From Actinomycetes bacterium (GTDB taxonomy: Bacteria > Actinomycetota > Actinomycetes > Streptosporangiales > Streptosporangiaceae), in NCBI GenBank assembly GCA_021792405.1, contig JAJYUU010000047.1, positions 1-34,403 of the forward strand: DNA of 34,403 nucleotides, written 5' to 3'. A model generated the notes under the pieces. The model had not been told where the DNA came from, made no database searches, and saw only the letters and a program-made list of their open reading frames with translations. The position numbers were made by a program, and so were the translations under genes. Positions 22,601-31,915 of the stretch are shown here, piece after piece. Each line of letters opens with the position of its first letter. The first letter of the stretch is position 1.

Positions 22601-24555
22601 CTGCTGTCCAGCACGGGCCTGCGGCGCAGGCCGAAGTCGTAGATCCAGAACGGCAGAATCGCCGACGACGCCGCGGCCGGGAACTCGTACGGGTGCTCGT
22701 CGACGACGTCGACGCCCATGTGCTGCAAACGCGGAAGGACGTCGGTCAGCGTGATGGGGCCGCCAGTCCGGTAGATGGTCAGCCGCCACACTGGCTTGAC
22801 CGTGTCCGGCATCTCATCGTCGGACTCGATCGGCACGCCGCCGATATAGTTCTCCGATTCCCACAGCTCGAAATCGACGTCGCCGCCGGTCGCGCGCAGC
22901 TCGAGGATCCGCCGGAAGTCGGTGATGGCGGCCGAAGCCGGCACGTCTGTCTTGTAGGTCGCCGGGATCACGTCGCCGAGCTGGGTCAGCAGTTCCCTTC
23001 CCCGCCGCGGGCCGAGCGCGGCGGCTGCCTCGTCGGCAAGGTCGTCGTCCCAGGACCGGACGGCGGCGGCGACCGCGCGCTCCAGCGCGACCGGATCGGC
23101 GTCGGGCAGCTGGCGACCGCGCTCTGCCCGGACAACCAGGTGCAGCCTGGCCACTGGCGACTCGCCTACCTGGACGCTGTAATCGATCTGCGGGGCGCCG
23201 AAGGCTCGCTGCAGGATCTCCTGTGCCCGCAGCCGCACCGCGGTGGTGTACCGGTCTCGCGGCAGGTACACCAGGCACGAGACGTACCGGCCGAAGATGT
23301 CCTTGCGCAGGAACAGCCGGGTCTGCCGACGCTCACGGAGCACGTGCACGCCGGCCGTGACCGCGGCCAGGTCAGCCACCGGGGTCATGAACAGCTCTTC
23401 GCGCGGATAGAAGTCGAGCACCTCGGCGACGTCCTTGCCGTCGTGGCTGTCGGCGGCCATCCCGGACAGCTCCAGCACCTCGGCCAGCTTGCGACGCAGC
23501 ACCGGGATGCCCTTGATGCTCTCGGCGAACGCGGCGTGGGTGAACAGGCCGAGGAACCGGTACTCCCCCACCACCGCGCCGTCGGCCGACAGCTTCTTGA
23601 CCGCGACGTAGTCCAGGTAGCTTGGCCGGTGGACGGTAGACCGGGAGTTGGCTTTGGTGACGATCAGCCGCTGGGGTCCGAGGGCCCGCGCCTTGAGCTC
23701 ATCGGGCAGCAGCGCGAACGAGCCAGGTCCCACCCGGTCGTGCCGCAAGATACCGAGCCCGGTGCCCGGCACGGCGGACAGCGACATCCCGTCCGGGCCC
23801 GATGTCAGCTGGTACTCGCGGTAGCCGAGGAAGGTGAACCGCCCGTCGGCAAGCCAGTGCAGCAGCTCGGCGATCTCGGCGGGCGAATCAGCCCCGCCGG
23901 CTGGCGCCGCTTCCCTGGCCAGCACGTCGTCTGCCAGCGAGAGGGCCCGCGCGCGCATCCGGGGGTAGTCCTCGACCGCGACCCTCACATCGCCCAGCAC
24001 CCTGCGCAGATCCTCGGCCACGGCCTCGGCCTCGCCGCCTGCCAGCGCGGGAATCTCGATATGCGTCCAGGACTCCGCCAGCTCGTCGTGGCTTGGCTGG
24101 CCGGCATTCACCTGGCCGGCGCTAGCGGTCCCGGCGACCTCGTGCAGCGCGCCGGTGACGTCCCGGCGGACCCGCAGCTGCGGATGGATCACCAGCCGCG
24201 CCGACAGGTCGCGGTTTGCTAGCTCCATCGTGATGGAGTCCACCAGGAACGGCATGTCGTCAGTGACAATGTCGATGACATAGGAGCTGGGGTCAAGCGA
24301 GGCGCCGCCGCCGGGCCGAACCTCGACCAGCGCGCGGCCCTGCGGCCTGCTGACGGCGAGCTGTGCCTGGGCCAGGGCAACGGCCGCGATCCGGTCAGGA
24401 CCGGCCGCGCCCAGGTCCTCCACTCCCACGTGCCGGTAATAGGCGCGCAGGTAGCTGGCCATATCGCCGACTCCGGGCATGGGCTCGGCAGCGGCGGCCG
24501 CCTTCGCCAGCAGGGCGTCCTTGCTGTCGGTTGTCCCGACTCCATGGTCCGGCAT
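19606..24555 (-). CDS. NAD-specific glutamate dehydrogenase, large (180-kDa) class
   Basis: 1649 residues from ATG 24555, which has AAGGAG eight bases upstream; a GTG at 24564 overlaps that site and is unlikely. This class has a long N-terminal regulatory part with ACT-like modules, a central catalytic core and a C-terminal helical part. Core hallmarks are [37 protein letters not shown] (substrate and catalytic Lys region) and the NAD-domain stretch [15 protein letters not shown]. It oxidises glutamate to 2-oxoglutarate and ammonia. It follows the tryptophan dioxygenase gene on the same strand after 107 bp, and P5C dehydrogenase, which makes glutamate, is encoded nearby. Confidence 0.95.
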   Translation of the reverse strand: [1649 protein letters not shown]

Positions 24556-24588
24556 GAGTCCCACTCCTTAGCCGCGGCTGCGCTGCCG

Positions 24589-24666
24589 CTACTCTTCTGC
24601 CTTCACATCGTCCGTGATCACGGTGCTCGCTGTCACAGTGCTCGCTGTCACAGTGCTCGCTGTCAT
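24589..24666 (-). CDS. possible 25-residue coupled small ORF
   Basis: ATG 24666-24664 overlaps the kynA stop as ATGA and opens 25 codons ending in TAG at 24591-24589, just before the glutamate dehydrogenase ribosome site. The product is MTASTV with the TASTV unit three times, then an acidic tail DDVKAEE. Third positions are not GC-biased and the repeat is a DNA tandem repeat, so it may be noise, a leader peptide, or a spacer that couples the two genes. Confidence 0.2.
   Translation of the reverse strand: MTASTVTASTVTASTVITDDVKAEE
24619..24663. repeat. 15-bp tandem repeat, three copies
   Basis: Unit CACAGTGCTCGCTGT occurs at 24634-24648 and 24649-24663, with a one-base variant at 24619-24633, directly downstream of the kynA stop. 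Confidence 0.9.
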
Positions 24667-25568
24667 AGGGAATCCCGCAATTCCCAGAGCAGCGGGTAGT
24701 AGCGCAGCGGCACCCGCCGGTGCAGGTAGGGCGCGCCGGTCGAGCCGCCGGTCCCGGACTTCGTACCGATCTGCCGTTCGACCATTTGGACGTGCCTGGC
24801 GCGCCACAGGCCGGCCAGCTCGTCATAGGTCAGCAGGTCCTCGGCCAGTTCCCAGAGGTCGTCGTAGCGCGGCCGATCCCTGGCCACGCTTACTAGCGCG
24901 GCGAGGATGTGTTGGGCATCACCGACGGCGAGGCCCCTGGACGCCAGCAGGTCGACGTAGGCGTCCCAGAGTGAGGGCTCCGCCAGCCGCGCGGTCAGCC
25001 GCTCGCGCTCGTCCTCCGTCAGTGACCTGAACCGGGCCACGAACCCCGGGTCCTTGGCGCCGGAGAGGAACTCCAGCTCCCGGAACTGCACCGACTGGAA
25101 CCCGCTGGCCGGGGCTAGCGCCGCCCTGAAGTCCAGGAAGTCCTGCGGAGTCATCGTCTCCAGCACGTCGATCTGGCTGACCAGCAGTCGCTGGATCACG
25201 TGCACCCGGTGCAGCAGGTGGCGAGCCAGCCAGGTCGGCCTGGCCAGGCCAGCGCTCATCGCCGCCGGCTGCCCAGCCGGCCCGCGGTCCGCGGTGGCCG
25301 GATCGCCGTCCGCCAGCATCGCATCGCGGACGGCGGTGAGCTCGTGCAGCAGCTGCTTGAACCACAGCTCGTAGGCCTGGTGCACGACGATGAACAACAG
25401 CTCGTCATGGACCGGCGGGACGACCAAGGCGACCTGCTGAGCCAGCAACTGCGGCACCCGCAGGTAGCTCCCGTAAGTCAGTAGGCCGCCTTCCTCGCCG
25501 AAGCTGCGGCCCGCACCCGCTTGGGTCACTCTGCGCTCGTCTTGGCCATCGGGACCTGCCAGCGTCAT
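24663..25568 (-). CDS. kynA: tryptophan 2,3-dioxygenase
   Basis: 301 residues from ATG 25568, whose ATGA overlaps the stop of the acetoacetyl-CoA synthetase gene. The frame is open further upstream, but the family starts shortly before LLTYGSYLRVPQLLAQQ. Diagnostic segments are HDELLFIVVHQAYELWFKQL, FRELEFLSG, and RHVQMVERQIGTK followed by GTGGSTGAPYL. His in RARHVQMV is the expected heme ligand, and the Arg and Gly/Thr-rich loop bind tryptophan. It opens the indole ring to N-formylkynurenine. No kynurenine formamidase or kynureninase is nearby, so the rest of the pathway must lie elsewhere. Confidence 0.95.
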   Translation of the reverse strand: MTLAGPDGQDERRVTQAGAGRSFGEEGGLLTYGSYLRVPQLLAQQVALVVPPVHDELLFIVVHQAYELWFKQLLHELTAVRDAMLADGDPATADRGPAGQPAAMSAGLARPTWLARHLLHRVHVIQRLLVSQIDVLETMTPQDFLDFRAALAPASGFQSVQFRELEFLSGAKDPGFVARFRSLTEDERERLTARLAEPSLWDAYVDLLASRGLAVGDAQHILAALVSVARDRPRYDDLWELAEDLLTYDELAGLWRARHVQMVERQIGTKSGTGGSTGAPYLHRRVPLRYYPLLWELRDSL

Positions 25569-27607
25569 GCAGGGCTCCCCGGCGGGGCGAAGAAGCTGAG
25601 CACTTCCGGGTTGGCCAGCGCATCCGGGTCTGCCGCCTCGGCCACCTTCGTGCCGAGCAGAATCTTCCTGACCGGCACCTCGAGCTTCTTGCCGGACAGC
25701 GTCCGCGGTATGCCGGGGACCTCGATGATCTCGTCGGGAACGTGGCGCGGTGACAGCTCGGTGCGCAGCAGCCACCTGATCTTGGCTGTCAGCCCCTCGG
25801 TCACGGAGTAGCCATCGGCCGGGGCCACGTAGAGGATCAGCCGACCGTCGCGGCCTAGCTGACCGGTATCGATGACGAGACTGTCAGCGACTTCGGGCAG
25901 TCGCTCGACGACCCGGTAGAACTCACTGGTGCCCATTCGCACGCCGCCACGGTTCAAGGTGGCGTCAGACCGGCCGTAAATCACGCAGCCGCCGTCGGGC
26001 TGGATCATGATCCAGTCGCCGTGCCGCCAGACGCCCGGATAGTCAGCGAAGTAGCTGGCCCGGTAGCGCTGGCCGGCCGGGTCGTTCCAGAATCCGATCG
26101 GCATCGACGGCATCGGCGCAGTGAGGACGAGTTCCCCGACCTCGCCGATGACCGGCCGCCCGGCCGGGTCGAACGACTGCACCCGCGCGCCCAGGCACGG
26201 CCCGGAGATGATGCCAGCGCGCACCGGAAGGATCGGGGCCGGCCCGACAAAGCCCGTGCACAGGTCGGTACCGCCCGAGAAGGAGCCGAGGATCAGCCCG
26301 GACGAGCCCGTTCCCAGCTCGTCGTACACCCAGCGGAAACCTTCCGGTGGCAGCGGCGAGCCGGTCGAGCCGACCCCCTTCAGGGCCGACAGGTCATGTT
26401 CGGCGGCCGGGTGAATACCCGCCTTCATGCAGGCCAGCAGGTACGGCGCGCCGGTACCGGCGTAGGTCACGCCGGTCTGTGCCGCCAGGCGCCACAGCGC
26501 CCCGGTGTCCGGGTGCGCGGCGCTGCCGTCGTACAGGACAATGGTGGCGCCGACGAGCAGGCCGCCGATGAGGTAGTTCCACATCATCCAGCCGGTCGTG
26601 GTGTACCAGAAGAACACATCCGCACTGGTCAGGTCCTGGTGCAGGGCCAGTGCCTTGAGGTGCTCGAGCACGATCCCGCCGTGGCTGTGCACGATCGGCT
26701 TGGGCAAGCCAGTGGTGCCCGAGGAGTACAGCACCCACAGCGGGTGCGCGAACGGCACCTCGGCGAACTCCAGCCGCGTCCCGTCCGCGTCGGCAGGGCC
26801 GAAGGTCTCCCAGTTCAGTACGGGAACGCCCGCCTCCAGGCCAGCCGCGCCGCCATCGGCCAGATAGTCGACGACGATGAGGGCTTCCAGGCCAGGCAAT
26901 TCGGCCGCGATCGCGGTGAGCTCCGCTCGCCGGTCGTAGCGCTTGCCGCCGTAGGCGTACCCGGTCACGCCGACCAGGACCTTCGGAGCGACCTGGGCGA
27001 ATCGGTCGACCACACTATGCGCACCGAAATCTGGCGAGCACGATGTCCAGATCGCGCCGAGGCTGGCCGCGGCCAGCATCGCGGTCAGCGCCTCGGGAGA
27101 GTTCGGCAGGTAGGCAGCGACCCGGTCGCCAAGTCCGACGCCGAGCCGCTGCAAGCCGGCTCGCACCTGCGCCACCCGGGCGGCGAGTTCACCGTAACTG
27201 AGCTGACCGTCGCGGCCCGCTTCGCTGCGGTAGACAACGGCGGTGCGGCCCGGATCGACGCGGGCACGCCGCAGCGCGTTCCTGGCGTAGTTCAGCGTGC
27301 CGCCCGCGAACCACTGCGCGCCGGGCATCTGCCCGGTCAGCACCGGCCCGGCGCCCCGGCTGCCAAGCACCCCGAAGAAGTCCCAGATCGATGACCAGAA
27401 CGCGGCAGGCTCGCTGACCGACCACTGCCAGAGCTCACGGTAGCTGGGGATGCCGGAACTGGCGTCGTCCGGCACCGCCGGTCCGCCGTTGCGAGCGAGC
27501 CAGCGGATGTAACGGACTATCTCGGTTCGCGCTGCCGACTCGGGGGATGGCGTCCACAGCGTGTCGCCGTAGTCACGCCCGGCCGCCAGCGTCAGGTCGT
27601 CGGTCAC
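25565..27607 (-). CDS. acetoacetyl-CoA synthetase
   Basis: 680 residues from GTG 27607. It is an ANL-family adenylating enzyme with LYSSGTTGLPKPIVHSHGG (P-loop), GSFSGGTDLCTGF, GDWIMIQPDGG, GRSDATLNRGGVRMGTSEFY and the C-terminal catalytic-Lys motif IPRTLSGKKLEVPVRK. The long N-terminus with YRELWQWSV and FFGVLGS, and the WFAGGTLNYARNAL segment, distinguish acetoacetate-CoA ligases from acetyl-CoA synthetases. It activates acetoacetate for entry into central metabolism or polyester synthesis. A TATA-like patch (27657-27664) with TTGCAC upstream could be its promoter, though spacing is poor. It overlaps kynA by 4 nt, so the two are co-translated. Confidence 0.92.
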   Translation of the reverse strand: MTDDLTLAAGRDYGDTLWTPSPESAARTEIVRYIRWLARNGGPAVPDDASSGIPSYRELWQWSVSEPAAFWSSIWDFFGVLGSRGAGPVLTGQMPGAQWFAGGTLNYARNALRRARVDPGRTAVVYRSEAGRDGQLSYGELAARVAQVRAGLQRLGVGLGDRVAAYLPNSPEALTAMLAAASLGAIWTSCSPDFGAHSVVDRFAQVAPKVLVGVTGYAYGGKRYDRRAELTAIAAELPGLEALIVVDYLADGGAAGLEAGVPVLNWETFGPADADGTRLEFAEVPFAHPLWVLYSSGTTGLPKPIVHSHGGIVLEHLKALALHQDLTSADVFFWYTTTGWMMWNYLIGGLLVGATIVLYDGSAAHPDTGALWRLAAQTGVTYAGTGAPYLLACMKAGIHPAAEHDLSALKGVGSTGSPLPPEGFRWVYDELGTGSSGLILGSFSGGTDLCTGFVGPAPILPVRAGIISGPCLGARVQSFDPAGRPVIGEVGELVLTAPMPSMPIGFWNDPAGQRYRASYFADYPGVWRHGDWIMIQPDGGCVIYGRSDATLNRGGVRMGTSEFYRVVERLPEVADSLVIDTGQLGRDGRLILYVAPADGYSVTEGLTAKIRWLLRTELSPRHVPDEIIEVPGIPRTLSGKKLEVPVRKILLGTKVAEAADPDALANPEVLSFFAPPGSPA

Positions 27608-27831
27608 GCCCTACGCCCCCAACAAGTCTGCGAGTCCATCCTCGTTGACTGGACTGTTATATACCACAACGTCCTGATCGCGGTGCAAACCTCGCAAACC
27701 AAGATCCTTCCAGCCCCACGCTCACCAGCTACAGCATAGGCGGGCAGGAACTACGGCGTGCCGGGCAAGGGTCACACCAGCTAATACCGGGTGGGCCTAG
27801 GTTGATCGGCAGTGTGCGGGCCGACGCGTGG

Positions 27832-28632
27832 CTAGCGGCCGGCCGGCACGCTGGTCAGCCGGTCGATGGCCGCGATCACCTGCGCGGTGTCGGAGAGGTC
27901 GGGAAGTACCAGGTCGGCGCCGGCGTCGCGCAACTCAGCGACCGTCTCCCGGCCGGTGCCCACCGCGATGCTCGCGGCGTCACCGAGTCGCGCGGCCGCT
28001 ATGTCCCGGACGGTGTCCGCGACATAGACAGCCGTGTCGCCGGCGGCGAGCCCGGCAGGCGAAGCGCCGGCCCGCGTGCCGTACTTCCGCCGTGCCTGAC
28101 CGCGCACCAGCAACAGCAGCGAGCCCCTTGGGTAAGCGTCCGAGCCGTAGCCGCCGATCTCCAGGTCGAAAAGCCGGTCCAGTCCGAACGCGCGGAGCTT
28201 GGCCGCCGCGTTCGGCTTGATCGTGCCGGTCAGGACCGTCTGCACAACCCCCGGCAGGGCGGCGGCCGCTGTCACGGCGGCACGGGCCCCTGGCATCAGG
28301 CGGCCCTGCCTCGCCAGCTCGTCCTGGCGCAGCGCCAACGCCGTCTCCAGCTCCCAGAAGTACCTGGCCAGCAGCTCGGCATCGGCAGCCTCGTCCCGGC
28401 CGGTCGGCACATCGTTCAGGTACAGCGACTCGAAGAAGATCTCGCTATCGCTGCGACCCGCGAGCTGCGGCAACGCGGCGAGCTGATGTCCGGTTGCGCG
28501 GCGGAACGCGTCGGCGTAGGCATCTCGGGCGACCCGGCCGACGTCGAGCAGGGTCAGATCGATGTTCCAGAGCACCAGGCGGTCGATGGCGCACCTCCAG
28601 CGCGGGCAGGGCAGTGGCGCACAGGTTCGCAA
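27832..28632 (-). CDS. HAD-like protein with Asn at the nucleophile position
   Basis: Up to 266 residues from TTG 28632. The family normally begins near LVLWDIDHTL; here motif I reads LVLWNIDLTLL, so the nucleophilic Asp is Asn (AAC, 28566-28564) while the second Asp remains. Motif II (VLTGTIKPN), GGYGSDA and motif IV (ADTVRDI) are recognisable. The best ribosome site, GGAGG (28598-28594), lies 6 nt before an ATC codon (28587), not before a normal start; TTG 28632 lacks one. Loss of the nucleophile and of a good start could mean decay or a non-catalytic role, as phosphoryl transfer needs the Asp. Most of the remaining sequence looks constrained. Confidence 0.7.
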   Translation of the reverse strand: MRTCAPLPCPRWRCAIDRLVLWNIDLTLLDVGRVARDAYADAFRRATGHQLAALPQLAGRSDSEIFFESLYLNDVPTGRDEAADAELLARYFWELETALALRQDELARQGRLMPGARAAVTAAAALPGVVQTVLTGTIKPNAAAKLRAFGLDRLFDLEIGGYGSDAYPRGSLLLLVRGQARRKYGTRAGASPAGLAAGDTAVYVADTVRDIAAARLGDAASIAVGTGRETVAELRDAGADLVLPDLSDTAQVIAAIDRLTSVPAGR

Positions 28633-28795
28633 CCGCGGCTGTTATCCCATGCTCGCAGCCAGCCGCAAACCTGGCCAGCGTGCTGGCTGTGAGCGTACCC
28701 GTCAGATCAGGACAACTAGCCCAATTAGCGCCAAGATTCTACCCAGGTCGCCGATTCAGGGCCGATTCGCCGCCGAGGCGCGCACGGGCGGCAAG

Positions 28796-28843
28796 ATGGA
28801 TGTTGGTTTTCTGTTGCTATAGCAACAGAAAACCAACATCCAT
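28796..28843. repeat. perfect 48-bp palindrome
   Basis: Two 24-bp arms (28796-28819 and 28820-28843) are exact reverse complements with no loop. Base composition is A/T-rich, unlike the flanks. It lies between the P5C dehydrogenase stop (28912) and the HAD gene, both on the minus strand. The two strands read identically, each giving ATGGATGTTGG, so both could spell the same short peptide. It could be a cruciform-forming protein site, a remnant of a mobile element, or an assembly fold-back. Confidence 0.95.
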
Positions 28844-28875
28844 GAAGATCATCCGGCCCGGCGAGGCTGCTGAAA

Positions 28876-28904
28876 CCGCCCGCGCCGGGCTGGCGGGCGG
28901 GCGG
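28876..28904 (-). terminator. probable terminator after the P5C dehydrogenase gene
   Basis: Arms CCGCCCGC (28876-28883) and GCGGGCGG (28897-28904) form an 8-bp G/C stem followed on the minus strand by TTTC, 8 nt after the stop codon. Confidence 0.55.
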
Positions 28905-28911
28905 AGCCTGC

Positions 28912-30540
<1,629 letters not shown>

Positions 30541-30687
30541 CAAGGCGCTCCTTGCTTTCCCGACATCAGCGGCGGCATCACCCATGGTGCCATGACCCCG
30601 CGAGTACGCGAGCCAGCCGCCGCAACCGCAGGTATCCCAGCAGGCCACAGCGACTAGGACGGCAGACGGCGCAGCACGGCGCGCTGC

Positions 30688-31191
30688 TCACTCGCCATGG
30701 CCGACCAGGTCGCCGAGTTCCTGAGTCGCGTACCACTGGAGTTCGTGACCCTCGGCACCGTCGACCACGAACCTGGCGTCGTCGTCGCCCGCGTCGGCAG
30801 CTTCCAGCGCAGCCACTGCGGCAGCGATCTCGTCCGTGGCCGAGGTGTCATCCACGTGGCCGGACACGATGTACCTGAGCCGTACCGGGCCGTCCACCCA
30901 CACCAGCGCCGGCTCGTCGAAGTCCGCATTCACGGTCACGTGCTCACCGGTGACTTCTGCTGCCAGCACTACCCGGCGCCGCGGTGCCGCTGGATCCGCG
31001 GCAAGCATCCGCAGCGAGTCACGGGCCGCGTGCGTCATCGCGACGTACTCGAGTTCCTCGATGTCCCCACTCGAATACCACTCCCGGAGGGCAGGCGTGA
31101 CGGTGTAGCCGCGGACCGGTGCCGACTCGACCTGGCCGACCCGCAACAACCGGTTCACTGCCGGCAAGGTAGAAGGCAGATATACCCGCAA
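30688..31191 (-). CDS. DUF6912 family protein
   Basis: 167 residues from TTG 31191, chosen because the family begins MRVYLPSTL. Conserved segments are YTVTPALREWYSSGDIEELEY, THAARDSLRMLA and RRRVVLAAEVTG, with an acidic second half rich in Asp and Ala and a HELQWYATQELGDLV end. The family is restricted to actinobacteria, and its role is unknown. No membrane helices or metal motifs are seen. It stands alone on the minus strand between the vsr-like gene and P5C dehydrogenase. Confidence 0.8.
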   Translation of the reverse strand: MRVYLPSTLPAVNRLLRVGQVESAPVRGYTVTPALREWYSSGDIEELEYVAMTHAARDSLRMLAADPAAPRRRVVLAAEVTGEHVTVNADFDEPALVWVDGPVRLRYIVSGHVDDTSATDEIAAAVAALEAADAGDDDARFVVDGAEGHELQWYATQELGDLVGHGE

Positions 31192-31250
31192 ACTAGGCCC
31201 CGCAGCGGACAGGGAAGCGCAACCGGAAGTACCATGCGCAACCAGATAGC

Positions 31251-31805
31251 TCAGTGTGCCAGTCCGCTACCGGCCTGGTCAGCTAATTGCCCGGCTCCGC
31301 CGTCCGGACGTGCCGCCGGGGCTGTCACGGTCCCGGCTGGCACGGTCCCGGCTGGCACGGTCCCGGCTGGCACGGTCCCGGCTGGCACGATCCCGGCCAG
31401 TGCACCGGCGACGGCCGCGACCGCGGACTCCACCGGCTCGTGCTCCCAGACGCGCACCACCCGCCAGCCCGCCGCCGCAAGCGCAGCGTCGGCGGCCGCG
31501 TCCCGCTCGACATTGCGGGCGAGCTTGGGCGCCCAGTACCAGGTATTGCTGGCCGGCTGGCTGCCGTGCTCGGGACAGCAGTGCCAGAAGCATCCGTCGA
31601 CGAAAACCGCTACCCGGCGGGCGGTGAACGCGATGTCTGGCCGCACCCGTGCGCCGGGCAGATCCAGCCGGTAGTCCTTGCGGTAGCGATAGCCCCGGGC
31701 GTGCAGCGCCCGTCGCAGCGCCAGTTCGGGTTTGGTGTCCTTCCGCCGGTTGGCCCGCATGTTGGCCGAACGGCCAGGGCTCATCGGGTGCGGGTAGTCA
31801 GCCAC
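31251..31805 (-). CDS. vsr: very-short-patch (Vsr-type) mismatch endonuclease, repeat-tailed
   Basis: 184 residues from GTG 31805 (ATG at 31784 is an alternative). The Vsr fold is clear: MRANRRKDTKPELALRRALH, RPDIAF with catalytic D57, and FVDGCFWHCCPEHGS with the conserved His pair and Cys residues that hold the structural zinc. WAPKLARNVERD and GWRVVRVWEHE follow. The C-terminal ~50 residues are unusual, with TVPAG repeated (see 31326-31400) and a poorly conserved end. Vsr nicks T:G mismatches arising from 5-methylcytosine deamination, so a C5-methyltransferase is expected but none is present here. Confidence 0.9.
   Translation of the reverse strand: MADYPHPMSPGRSANMRANRRKDTKPELALRRALHARGYRYRKDYRLDLPGARVRPDIAFTARRVAVFVDGCFWHCCPEHGSQPASNTWYWAPKLARNVERDAAADAALAAAGWRVVRVWEHEPVESAVAAVAGALAGIVPAGTVPAGTVPAGTVPAGTVTAPAARPDGGAGQLADQAGSGLAH
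31326..31400 (-). repeat. 15-bp tandem repeat in the vsr tail
   Basis: Four exact copies of CACGGTCCCGGCTGG (31326-31385) and a fifth degenerate copy (31386-31400). On the coding strand they give Pro-Ala-Gly-Thr-Val repeatedly. The exactness at silent positions suggests recent expansion by slippage. Confidence 0.95.
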
Positions 31806-31915
31806 AGCTCAAACCCTAGCCGCGGGGCAACCACGATTCGGGCGGGAGCGCAGCGGCATCCGCGCGATGGGCCGGCCCGTCACGGCGGGCGGGACCAGCC
31901 AAGCTGACGGCCTGG

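Noticed and set aside
22585-24222. 545-codon open frame on the plus strand opposite glutamate dehydrogenase
   Set aside because: It is a mirror of strongly GC3-biased codons on the other strand; its protein is low-complexity and unlike any family.
26021-27394. 457-codon plus-strand frame opposite the acetoacetyl-CoA synthetase gene
   Set aside because: Same cause; no motifs, no ribosome site, and the minus-strand gene is certain.
31326-31400. CRISPR-like direct repeats
   Set aside because: The copies are contiguous with no spacers and lie in a coding frame.
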